From NCBI RefSeq assembly GCF_051622035.1, contig NC_135365.1, forward strand, positions 29,016,001 through 29,080,000: DNA of 64,000 nucleotides, in the 5' to 3' direction. Shown piece by piece: positions 54,799-64,000 of this stretch (positions within the stretch are counted from its first letter, which is position 1; each line of letters begins with the position of its first letter). The DNA comes from Arctopsyche grandis. Its lineage: Eukaryota > Arthropoda > Insecta > Trichoptera > Hydropsychidae. Position numbers and translations under genes: made by a program. The notes under the pieces are model-generated. The model worked only from the letters and a program-made list of their open reading frames with translations. It did not search any database and was not told the DNA's origin.

Positions 54799-55510
54799 AA
54801 TATTCATGGCCTATTTGTCGATTTCTGTACGATTCCATGTTTACTCACCGGACGGAAACGAAAACCAAAAAAAAAAAATCTTTCCCAAGGGTCTTGACCA
54901 CATAATAGAAAAGTATTACATACAATGTAGCAACTACGCTTGAAATCGAGTAAGCATTGAAAATGAATTGCCTTATTTCATTTATACGAGGACTCTGCGT
55001 AGAAGAGTCGACCCACTCGAGATGTGGCGTCTACGTCTGGAAAGTGACGAGGATCTCGTAGACAGCGAAGAGGTTCTAGATGTCCGTACTTCGAAAACTT
55101 CAAATAAATAATAGACCGTCTGTTTGAGAAGGATACTACGCCACTTTGAACACACCCAAAACCTTGACAGAGATAATTTAGGAAAAGTACATAAGGGGAA
55201 GGTGAGGAAAGATGAAGTAGAGTTGCTGGCCACTTGGATTAGATGTCAATTGATGGTGTTTCGTGATTGTGATTGTTTTGTGTAATTGATGGTGAATTGA
55301 TCAGTTAGTAGTAAAAATGGAAATACCATTGAGGGCACAAAAGGTACTTAATAATGTCAAAGGGTTATTATTCTTAATTTTAAAATCCAATGACATTAGT
55401 ATACCCAAGTATTGTAGTATATACCTTTATTAAGAGTGAGATCTAATATTTATATTATTAAAAAGAATTAAACAAGTGAAAAGCGTTGAAACAAAAATAG
55501 TACTGTTAAG
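54799..55510. other. Upstream of the channel gene, one coding-like patch
   Basis: 54995-55110 is less AT-rich, and one plus frame reads RRRVDPLEMWRLRLESDEDL-VDSEEV, then stops. No family recognised; it may be a decayed transposase or 5-prime UTR. An alternative first exon ATG at 55317 (MEIPLRAQK before GTACTT) does not fit the phase of the next exon. Confidence 0.35.
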
Positions 55511-55511
55511 A

Positions 55512-58500
55512 ATGACAGGTAATGTAAACGACATATTATTTTAATAAAAAATTAATGGCTTGTTTAATATAAAAATCAGAAATTGATTTAGATTATCCAC
55601 CATATAAAAGGTGGTTCACCATTTCCAATTGGCATCCGCTTACAGCATATTATTTTAGAAGTTCAAAATCAATCAGAAAAGAGCAACAAGCACACTTCAC
55701 CAATCACGAAAACGTTTACGTACATCCATTGAGTAGATTTAGGCGAGTCTATAAATCGAAATGTTAAAAATATATAAACTATACATCAAATGTATCTTAT
55801 TAATTTATTTTAAATATGATTTTAGATGGTGCTGGGAATCGTTCATGATGTTTTTGTACTTGACCTATTTTTTGTGCTTGACTTTTCAAATCAGTTTTCA
55901 AAAACCTGAAGACGATTACAGCTTTGAGATAGTCATTTTCATCATGGATGCTATATTTTTGGTGGATATTTATTTGAATTTTAATACTGGATGTGCTAAT
56001 AAATTTTCAAGAACTGTTTTGATGGATAGAAATAAAATAAGACGGTTTTGTTTATAATTTTTTTTATGTATGTAGAATATATTTTTAATTTTATTTGAAT
56101 TAATATTATTATTTTGTAAAATATAAGGCGTTATTTGAAGAATCACTTCATTTCTGATTTTTTATCTTGTTTGCCTATTGATGCTTTTCTCTCATCGCGA
56201 AATTCAATATGGCATTTGGTCGCGCTATGCGTCCATCTCTTGAGATTTTTCCGCTTTTCCTCGTTTTTGGATTATCTGAAGCGTTTTTTATTGGTCAGTA
56301 TTAATGTTGAGATGTTGCTCGACGGTTTTTCGTTTGAAAATTATAGCAATTTTATTTTTTTGTAGAAGATATTAAACGACGAATACATGTCTTGGTTTTG
56401 CGTCGAGACAGTTTTCTTCTTATCAGTCATCCATATTGTCGGGTGCAGTTACAATATATTGCACACGCATTCTTCATTATTGATTGACGTCGATGATGAT
56501 AAGTTGCTGTGGACCCATCGTTTTAATATTTCATCCACTGAAAGTGAGTTCGTCAATTACACAGTTGGAATTTTTTTGGCGTTTTGTAATGCATTTCGTA
56601 AGTCATTTTTCATTTATTGTCAATTTTGTTGGGAAAATAAAAAGTTCCTTTAGATATTTTTATAAACTTTTTTTTAAAAATATTTTAGAGGTCAGCTCGG
56701 GACTCATTCAACCGATACAACGCTACGAGCTGATGATATTTGTGGCGAACGTTTTTATACTCGGTTTTTGTACACTTCGCTATGCAAAATTAATTCTGAT
56801 CCACGCTGTAACGAAAATGAGATCTTCAATGATGTATTATAAAATAATTAAACAACACAGAGTGAGCCCGATATATATAATGATACGATTTTTATAAAAT
56901 TATAACCGTCTCATTACACTTTTAACATGTTTAACATCTTTTTAAGGAGTATATGACTAATCTTGGATTTCCGTCTGCTTACAAAAACGTCATAAACAGA
57001 TACAACTATTATATGTACCGACATAAATACTATAATGAAAATGTGCTCATGGAAATTTTACCAGGTTTTAAATATATGAACATTACTTTTACAATCCTAA
57101 ATATACATTCATACATTTTTGTATCAATGTGTAAATATTTTTTTACAGATCACTTTAGAGCTGAAATACATTACTATTCATGTAGTTCGGTGTGCAAAAA
57201 TGAAATATTCATCGGTGTACCGATGGTCGTGGTCGCTAACATAGTTTCTCGTCTGAAGTACGAAATTTACATGCCGGAAGATTGTATCACTACTCCCGGT
57301 TTCCTAGGTGAAGCCTTGTACTTCATATTGCACGGCTCCGTCAGAATATACACGCCTTCTGGAAAGGAAGTAAGCAAAAAACCAGGACTTCACAAAACAG
57401 ATTGATATCGCATTCAATTGGATTTTGAAAATTTTTAATAGTTGTATTTTAGGTTAGGTTCATTGTTGCGCAAGCTAGAAAGTTGAGGTTGGATTGGATC
57501 GGGTTATTTGTTAATTAGAATAAATTAACATTTCAATTAAAAAAAGTCTGTATGCTATTCATAGGTTAGGTTAATTTTGTGTATAGAATTTAATTATTTT
57601 AATCGTATACTTTTTAGGTTAGGTTAAGTTTTGCGTGCGTTAATTACATATTTAGTATTTTTAGGTTAGGTTAGCTTTTGCGTTTAGCAATGATTTATGT
57701 ACATATTGTAAAATTTTATAATTTAACAAAGCCTAACTTTATTATTATATATGAATAAAGAATAAATATTAAAGATTAGAATGATTATGTTAAAATTTAA
57801 AAATTCTGATATTATATTTGTATTTATTTATATATTAATTATTTGTGGCAAAACTTAAGGGTAACATTTATCGGCCCGGCAAAATAACCCAATTTCCAGA
57901 CAAATTAGGTATTTATCACGACATAATATGCAAATTACCATCTCTGAAACATTTCGCCCTGCAAATAAAAGGAGCTTTAAGGTTAGGTTAAGTTAGAGTC
58001 GGTTTAATTCATTGAAGATTAGGTTTTTAGGGTCGGTATTTATTTTTGTTACTGGCAATCCATTTGACGTTTGATTTGCCGGGCGGACCCCGATTGGGTC
58101 GTGCAAGCTATTTTAGAAATGTTAATTTAACATTAAATGTCGTTTTAGCTTATGTCGTGTAATTTATTTAACAGCCGTGACAAAAATATTATCCCAATAA
58201 CTATAATTTAATACCTTTATTAAAATGTATAAAATTCTACATAATTTTTCATTTAGGTATATATTGAATTAAAAAAATAATTTTGATTTTTTGCTTCAAT
58301 CTTAAAATCAAAATAGGTTATATCATTCATATATATATTTTTTAAAACATAATTTTAAATTTTAAATTAGCATGCATCGATTCGAAAGGCATAATCACAT
58401 TAACTAAAAATATATTTAATTTTACAGTTCTGTCACAAAACAGATGGTGAAATTTTCGGAATAATTCCGATGATTTTGAAGAACACTCTCACGATGTCTC

Positions 58501-58749
58501 TTTCGGTGTCCATAGAAGTGACCGAAATTTACAAATTAGAAAGAGACGACTTCAAGTATGTTTTGCATTTCGCCTATTTTTACGTATCGGAATATTATAT
58601 AATTAATGAATGAAATCAAAATTTGTTTCAGCGAACTGGTGTTGCCTGACGAAACGCTATCGCAGAATATAAAAAAAATGGCGGATAAACTTAAGAAATA
58701 CATCGAAGTCGTCGATTACCAGTACAGAGTGTCGAAGGGATTAGAATAA
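55512..58749 (+). CDS. Divergent HCN/CNG-like channel with altered filter and cNMP pocket, ten exons
   Basis: Exons 55512-55518, 55580-55742, 55826-56044, 56128-56293, 56366-56597, 56689-56861, 56947-57064, 57149-57369, 58428-58555 and 58632-58749 join in phase to 514 aa. The N-terminal HPLTAYYFRSS...VHPLSRFRWCWESF, S1 to S6, the C-linker (YMTNLGFPSAYKN, RYNYYMYRHKYYNENVLMEI) and the cNMP-binding fold (LGEALYFILHGSVRIY) follow HCN/CNG order. S4 is weakly charged (HLLRFFRF...LKRF). The filter place of HCN, CIGYG, reads QVSSG (263-267). In the phosphate-binding cassette the usual FGE and RRTA positions read FGI (443-445) and TLT (453-455), so the Glu and Arg that hold cyclic nucleotide are gone. 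It is far shorter than human HCNs. The frame is intact, so this is probably an expressed, non-canonical subunit. The 7-nt first exon is the least certain part; intron 2 uses a GC donor. Confidence 0.85.
57451..57680. repeat. Interstitial TTAGG-type words in channel intron 8
   Basis: AGGTTAGGTT occurs at about 57452, 57564, 57615 and 57661, each followed by a similar stretch (TTTTGCG/TTTTGTG), and again near 57981. This is a degenerate array of 50-110 bp units, each seeded by two TTAGG telomere-type words. Confidence 0.75.
57858..58207 (+). repeat. Repeat L in channel intron 8
   Basis: CATTTATCGGCCCGGCAAAA at the left and ACAGCCGTGACAAAAATATTATCCC at the right; 58045-58207 is the inverse of 25936-26108. 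CGGCCCGGCAAAT words near both sides suggest a TIR element. Confidence 0.6.
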
Positions 58750-59475
58750 ATTTAGTATAATATTGTATATTGTTAATGCTCTATCTATTATATGTATGTA
58801 TACATAGTTATTCGACATAAACTCTCCAACTCACTTATCTCATATGCTATTGTGGTTTCGTTACAGAATGCACTATATGTGATACTTTTTAACAAACGAC
58901 TCGGAAAAGCTTCTGAGAGACTTTTCTCGTCGCGAAAACGTGCTTTAAATGAAAAATCATCCAGTTCTAATTGAAATCGTATCGAGAATACTCTATTATA
59001 ATGACCTCGATTATCAAATCTAAATATATATGTATAAGTGCATTGAAGTTACATTAAAATAATAAAAAAATATTAAGTTTTTCAATTTGAAATATTTCAA
59101 ATTTTTTTAGTTATTTTTTCGTTTGATTGTTTTGTTATTGTTAGATTATATATATATATATATATATAGAATTTATTATGTGAAAAACGAGCTTGTTTTC
59201 CTTCTTTAAGTGTGCTTATCGCGAAATCTGCTCGAGGAAAAATAAGCTGTAAATATTGGTGAGGTTTATCGATTCATATTTATTATGTTGTTTTCGACAT
59301 CTTCGTTTGCAGTGGTGTAGTAATTATTAAAAAAAATGGCAATTTCAAATGTCTATGCATTATATTAATGTCACAGTAAAAGCGTAACAGATCGTAATTG
59401 TGCACTCTTATAAGTTGATATAAGATAGTAAAAAGATTGTTAAATATAAATCTGCTGTAACTCTTTATTAAAAGC
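58750..59475 (+). other. 3-prime flank of the channel gene
   Basis: AATAAA near 59063, about 310 nt after the stop, is a candidate poly(A) signal. A TA run of 9-10 units is at 59149-59168. No gene seen. Confidence 0.45.
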
Positions 59476-59755
59476 ACTAGTGTTGTGCCCGCTGATTTCA
59501 ACGGCTGGCTTCGGAAAGGAATTGATTAAACTCCCACCGTTCGCCTGAATGATGAATGAATGTGTATGTATCTTCATGGATGTGTGTATGTGCATTCTTA
59601 GGCGCATCTGACGCTGACGCCACCCGTTCCAACTCACTCAATATCAGGAGCACATGTCAGATGCTCCACACACCCCCACTTCCCCGCTACCTGACTTTCC
59701 CGTGTCTCCTCGACATGATCGGTCATCACGCTATATCCCTATGCATAACGTAGAC
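59476..59755 (+). mobile_element. Repeat family B copy
   Basis: ACTAGTGTTGTGCCCGCTGA-TTTCAACGG start with foldable CCGCTGATTTCAACGG, then ATGATGAATGAATGTGT, GGCGCATCTGACGCTGACG and TCAGATGCTCCACACAC. Same family as 7805-8196 (minus). Confidence 0.7.
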
Positions 59756-59838
59756 TCCTGGTATTCTAAAATTTGTTTCTTGAAATCTCCATACTTGTCG
59801 ATGCACTCGAACATACATTCCGTTCGTGTATATATATT

Positions 59839-60360
59839 ACTAGTGTTTTGCCCTTTGATTTCAACACGTGGTTTCATAAAGAAATTGATATACGAATTGA
59901 TTAATTAATTAATTATTCTTCCTATTATTATAATTATTATTATTATTTATTTTTATTTTTTATTATTATTCTATACTATTGTATTAATATCTATATATTA
60001 TTTATATGGACGATGGTGATTGCACTATTCTCCCCTTCGTCTGGAATAAAAAAGTTATTATTATTATTAAAATAAAGTTATATATTATGTATAAATATAA
60101 TATAATATTAATCGTACTAAAAAGTACGCGCATTATACGCTCACCAATCCAACCCGTTCGAAATGATGAATGAATGTGTGTGTGTGTGCGTGTGTATGGT
60201 CACCCGTCGCTCGGCCTGACGTCGCACATGGCTGTCGCCACTCGGCCTGACGTCACATGACGCGCTCCCCCCCACTTCCCCGCATCTCCTCGACCACTTG
60301 ACTCAGATTGGCTGTGTGTCCACGGTCTGGCACATATCCACATACCCACATCGCATCCGT
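59839..60360 (+). mobile_element. Repeat family B copy with AT insertion
   Basis: ACTAGTGTTTTGCCCTTTGA-TTTCAACACG start; the second half (ATGATGAATGAATGTGTGTG, CTCGGCCTGACGTC twice, CACTTCCCCGC) matches the family after about 250 bp of AT-rich sequence. Confidence 0.65.
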
Positions 60361-60364
60361 TTTT

Positions 60365-60920
60365 ATATATGAAGGGCTGAAAACCAGACTGGTACAAGTG
60401 ACATTTTTATAAACAGCTGGTTTAAGTGCTAAAATAATAGCATTTCATATATGCTATTGTTACGTACGCCGCGGATTGAGCGAATTGCACTTAGACCAAC
60501 GGATATCTGTTATCGGATTAACTAAGTGCATGCACTTACTTCCAAGGATTATATCTGGACTCATTTAGTGCATTTAGGCTAAACAATGACCGTTATTAGT
60601 TATTTCTCAGAATCGGTACGGGGAGACCCAATGTCGTGGAAATACATATCCGAATACGTGACTATTCAACAGGTAAACAGATTAGACGTCCTGAGAGATT
60701 GACCCTTTATAAGGCGGTACGTAGGCGATATCATGTCATTCTGGACTGAGCACTGCCAGTGCGTGTATCTCCTTAATCATCAATAAATGCTGTGAAATGA
60801 CTGTTGGCCTTTTACTTGGATCCTCCACCCACCCCTACGCAACACTATTATTTTAGCATTTAAACCAGATTTTTTTAAAAATGTCACTTGTACTAGTCTG
60901 GTTTTCAGCCCGTCATATAT
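60365..60920. mobile_element. Palindromic MITE carrying a nested solo LTR
   Basis: GGGCTGAAAACCAGACTGGT-ACAAGTGACATTTTT on the left (60374) is inverted on the right (to about 60912), with inner arms AAATAATAGCATTT also inverted. Without the LTR the element is about 165 bp and nearly a perfect fold-back. Confidence 0.85.
60458..60844 (+). mobile_element. Solo LTR, Ty3/gypsy-like, second copy
   Basis: About 387 bp with TGTTACGTAC ... CTACGCAACA ends and a 4-bp duplication CTAT on both sides. Contains CCCTTTATAAGG and AATAAATGCTGTGA as in the copy at 50767, from which it has clearly diverged. There is no internal region. It lies in the loop of the palindromic MITE and is therefore younger than it. 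Confidence 0.82.
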
Positions 60921-61975
60921 TATTATTATACAGTAACAAAAAAGCACAGGCATGATCATATCGTAAATTGATCCCTCTAATACGAATTGATTCAGTTACT
61001 TTCTTAAATATTATAATTCTTAAATACAGTATTTTAGTATTTCAGTAGTGTATGTGGTCAGTGTGTACACTGTATATACTAGCAACAAGATACATCAATT
61101 AAATCTGACGTGAAAAAGTACGCATCCCCTAATCATTTTTAATGTTTTTAAATCACACATCGAATTAGTATGCGCACAATTTGACTAGTAAGTGTGTTTG
61201 TTCGCTGAATTGTACTCACATACACAGTAGGTATTATTCAATTAGTTCAAAATTCAGCCTGTTGCGAACTATGTATGTAGGTCACCAATAAACAGGGTGT
61301 GTCGAGAAAGTGTTGACCAATTTCAAGATTTTGTCGATGACGTCATTGCGAAAAGGTTGGCGGCTGGGGTGGGGGGAGGGGGTCATTCTGCGAAGTAGTA
61401 AAGCTTATTATAATAGTGGACTAATTTATGGCGTTCGCAATTTCGAATGTGCAAACATTTTACTGTCTGCCGGTGGTGGTCGGATGTTGACTTTTGGGAA
61501 ATATTGTAATTTAAAGTGGGAATGAATATTTGTCGGCGTCCGTTCCGTATAAAATCGTTTCGATAAATTCAGATGAAATCGCCAAACTTTGACATGAAAC
61601 TGTTGGTCTTGATTTATTGTCGTAGGCATCATAGTGGGTGTAAAAACCATTGAAAAAATCGAATATGTTTTTTGACTTACATACATACGTGTAGACCGTG
61701 ATTGATATGAAAAACATTATTGTGAATATCCTCCTTTATGTATTTTCAAGTATTCGAATAGTCATTCACCAAAAGTAGGCCCCTTCCTCTCGTTCTCTCC
61801 ACGCCATCACGTATGATGAATCATCTCAGAGTGCCTTCCCCTCTCTACATTACATTTTTAATGAAATTAATAATACAAATTTCCTATATGTTGATGGTTA
61901 AATCAGGCCTGCTTAAATTATGGTAAATCATACTCAAGTCTTCAGCTGAAAGCTAATGATATTTTCCATTGTATA
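60921..61975. other. Intergenic, nothing recognised
   Basis: A G-rich patch (GGGGTGGGGGGAGGGGG) at 61367-61382 could form a G-quadruplex. 61290-61340 (GTGTCGAGAAAGTGTTGACC) is unassigned. No domain-like frame on either strand. Confidence 0.4.
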
Positions 61976-61976
61976 T

Positions 61977-62420
61977 AGCCAGCAGCATAGCTCGGTCGTT
62001 AAGCTTCTGCCTAGCATCGAGAGGCACCGGGTTTGATCCCATGAGCTAACCTAGATTGAAAAGATTTTTTCTGAGTATATCTGTATTGCTACTGGTCAGA
62101 TCTGGATATTTGTGATTCCAGGTCGATCGTTTCCTATCAGAGTTTGCCAATTTCACTGATTTCATTGTTGAAACGGTTTCCGATTAAAATTGGCTGGAAA
62201 CCTTCCTACCTACTATGTCACCACTATTTGAGTATGATTAATGTACAATAAAATTTATATACAATTCATAGATGTGTCGTTAATTTGCGAGTTTTCAGTG
62301 TCTCGTAATTCAGCGACTTGTGTATTAAAAAAAATGCTGCATTCTTTGTAATTGGCCAGGAAGGCGCATTGGGGTTTACCTGTAAGGACTTCCTGGTGTA
62401 AAAATGTAATAAAAAACAAA
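61977..62420 (+). mobile_element. Complete tRNA-derived SINE copy, best preserved
   Basis: Head AGCCAGCAGCATAGCTCGGT-CGTTAAGC (A box) and ACCGGGTTTGATCCCATG (B box), body TCCAGGTCGATCGTTTCC, TTGAAACGGTTTCCG and CTTCCTACCTACTATGTCAC, tail CCAGGAAGGCGCATTGGGGT-TTACCTG, and an AAAAACAAAAC end. Confidence 0.9.
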
Positions 62421-62494
62421 ACAAATACGTATGTACATATGCTTACTTTTTTCATATACTGTACATATGTATGTATATACATACATATACACAT

Positions 62495-62610
62495 ATTGGG
62501 AAAGATGGCATAGGTTCAAATTTCCAAGTCTGACTAGCATCACTACAGATAATACTCGGAATAAATTCATTTCAATTGGTCAACCCACCGAGCTATGCTG
62601 CTGGATATTT
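62495..62610 (-). mobile_element. SINE head fragment
   Basis: On the minus strand CAGCAGCATAGCTCGGTGGG and then GAATTTATTCCGAGTATT and AGACTTGGAAATTTG match the SINE head; truncated after it. Confidence 0.7.
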
Positions 62611-62700
62611 TAATATATAATTTTAATAATATTTTATAATAATAATTTTAATAATATTTTATAATATTTTATAATAATTTTATAATAATGTCCAAAATTA
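62611..62700. repeat. AT minisatellite
   Basis: TTTTATAATAATTTTAATAATA words in about four irregular tandem units. Confidence 0.8.
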
Positions 62701-63190
62701 AGAATATATATATAAAATGAATTCCTTATATTAAAAATCAAAGCACGTCACTGGTATGTACATATGTTAATTACTAAGAAAATACCAGGTTTAGTTGATT
62801 TTTGAAAACTTATGAGGATGAATTGAAGAAATAGTGAAGATCTATGAAATTTTCGTATGGATTTTATGGCTTTCTTAAAATATTTAAATATGATTTAAAA
62901 ATTATGTTGACAGTTAAGACAGACCTGCTCTTAGAATTGACAGAAAACAAATCCTCAAGCTTATACTAATCCATTTCGATATTTTTTCGTCTTGGAGAAC
63001 AAAAGTGTTGGAAAACCTCTTATGCATTGATTCAATTTATTTTTTTAAATATAATATAAGCCACAATGACACTAAAGAATACTATAACGCCTCACTGTGA
63101 CCAGACAAATAAGCATAATACAAATACTATATACATATGTATAAGAAAATTAGCGAGATATCTATGTTATAGATAATAAATTTTTGAAAT
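62701..63190. other. AT-rich gap, nothing recognised
   Basis: No repeats or domains seen by eye. Confidence 0.4.
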
Positions 63191-63195
63191 CATAT

Positions 63196-63677
63196 TCAAA
63201 TAGTGGTGACATTGGATAGGCTGGTTTTTTGCCAATTTGACGGAGGAACCGTTTCAACAATGAAACCAGATTAATTGGCAAACCCTGATAGGAAACGATC
63301 GACTTGGAGTCACTAATATCTAAGTCTGACCAGCAGCATTAAAGATTATACTCGGAATAAATTCTTTTCAATCGCGGTCAGCTCAAATACATATGTTATA
63401 TCAGCATATATGTTATAGATAATACATTTTTGTAATCATATTCAAATAGTGGTGACATAGTGGGTAGGATAGTTGATGGAGGAACCGTTTTAACAATAAA
63501 ATCAAATAAAATAGCAGGCTATGATAGGACACGAGTAACAAATATCCAAGTCTGACCAGCAGCATTTACGATTATACTCAGGATAAATTATTTTCAATCG
63601 AGGTCAGCTTTCGGGATCGAAACTGGCGACCTCTCGGTGCTTAGTATCAACGCAACTACCAAACCATGCTGCTGGCT
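63196..63677 (-). mobile_element. Two SINE copies in tandem, minus strand
   Basis: 63425-63677 starts (minus) AGCCAGCAGCATGGTTTGGT-AGTTGCG with the box GGTCGCCAGTTTCGATCCCG, then AATGCTGCTGGTCAGACTTGG. The second copy, 63196-63405, repeats GACCGCGATTGAAAAGAATT through CTATCCAATGTCACCAC. Both lack the LINE-like tail. Confidence 0.8.
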
Positions 63678-64000
63678 AAATTAATTGACTTGGGTACTTT
63701 CTGTGGATGTTTGCAAGAAGTTTTTGACTTTTTAGAAGCACTTGTAAGGATTGATTGGTAAAACAGAGTTGATAAACTGACGAGTTTTCCTCGAGATGAG
63801 TAAAATTGAAAAATATATGGATATTGGTAGAATAGGATTGTTCAACCTGTAAAACTTTAATGATACACGTATCTCACTTTATTTTTCAGCTGAAAGAATC
63901 TCATCCACCGACTCAATGTTGAGTTGAGTGCCATTTGAGACATCCTGTATAAAATATGTAGAGGAAAAATGAAAAAAAAAACAACACTAAACACGAAAGT
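63678..64000. other. Right edge, nothing recognised
   Basis: AT-rich, with a CTCAACTCAACATTGAG-type short inverted word near 63910. No frame of note. Confidence 0.35.

Noticed and set aside
55317-55343. Alternative first exon MEIPLRAQK of the channel gene
   Set aside because: Its donor is in phase 0, while the next exon must be entered in phase 1; joining gives an early stop.
63196-63677. CRISPR-like repeat array
   Set aside because: The two repeats are SINE copies on the minus strand, not short regular repeats with spacers; no array exists in this window.

Overview
The window looks like AT-rich animal nuclear DNA, most likely from an insect. It holds five spliced or intronless host genes in a dense bed of small transposons. 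The gene models have short GT-AG introns. The conserved products are VIP36, Mic60, an astacin, mitochondrial ribosomal protein S25 and an HCN/CNG-type channel. Clusters of the insect telomere word TTAGG occur inside an intron. I could not fix the insect order. There are no CRISPR arrays, operons or prokaryotic features.

Left third (1-34.6 kb): I find no convincing host gene. It is built of LINE 3-prime pieces (1-310, 4.95-5.47, 18.84-19.05, 19.31-19.56, 26.1-26.5 and 32.7-33.1 kb), a tRNA-derived SINE family with a LINE-like tail, and several terminal-inverted-repeat families. These include TTAA-flanked elements at 19.6-20.2, 24.2-24.8, 29.4-29.9 and 30.6-31.6 kb, and a hAT-like element with a perfect 8-bp target duplication at 23.2-23.8 kb. 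There are also unclassified repeats that begin with ACTAG and carry a CCCGGC or GCCCG word, large fold-back structures (10.3-11.5 kb; a 247-bp palindrome at 25.5 kb), and long TA runs. Four GC-richer islands (1.2-1.6, 12.35-12.56, 22.35-22.9 and 33.56-34.0 kb) are unassigned.

Right part (34.6-58.8 kb) is the gene-bearing region. A VIP36/LMAN2-type L-type lectin (+, 34672-36355, six exons, 321 aa) comes first. It is followed by Mic60/mitofilin of the MICOS complex (+, 40049-47465, 14 exons plus a 21-nt phase-compatible microexon, 670 or 677 aa), then a secreted astacin metalloprotease (+, 48609-51815, six exons, 301 aa). Mitochondrial ribosomal protein mS25 follows (-, 52694-53191, intronless, 165 aa). 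Last is a divergent HCN/CNG-like channel (+, 55512-58749, ten exons, 514 aa) whose selectivity filter and cyclic-nucleotide contact residues are both replaced. The genes are functionally unrelated neighbours. Two serve mitochondria (cristae architecture and translation), one acts in ER-Golgi glycoprotein sorting, one is secreted and one is at the membrane.

The introns and gaps are themselves full of repeats: an internally deleted PIF/Harbinger transposon about 300 bp upstream of Mic60, Jockey-like LINE tails in Mic60 intron 1 and astacin intron 2, a solo LTR in astacin intron 5, and a piggyBac-like MITE between the astacin and mS25. The right end (58.8-64 kb) returns to repeats, including a second solo LTR nested in a palindromic MITE and more SINE copies. 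I see no new multi-gene system. The most interesting items are the degenerate channel, the Mic60 microexon and several nested or palindromic transposon structures.
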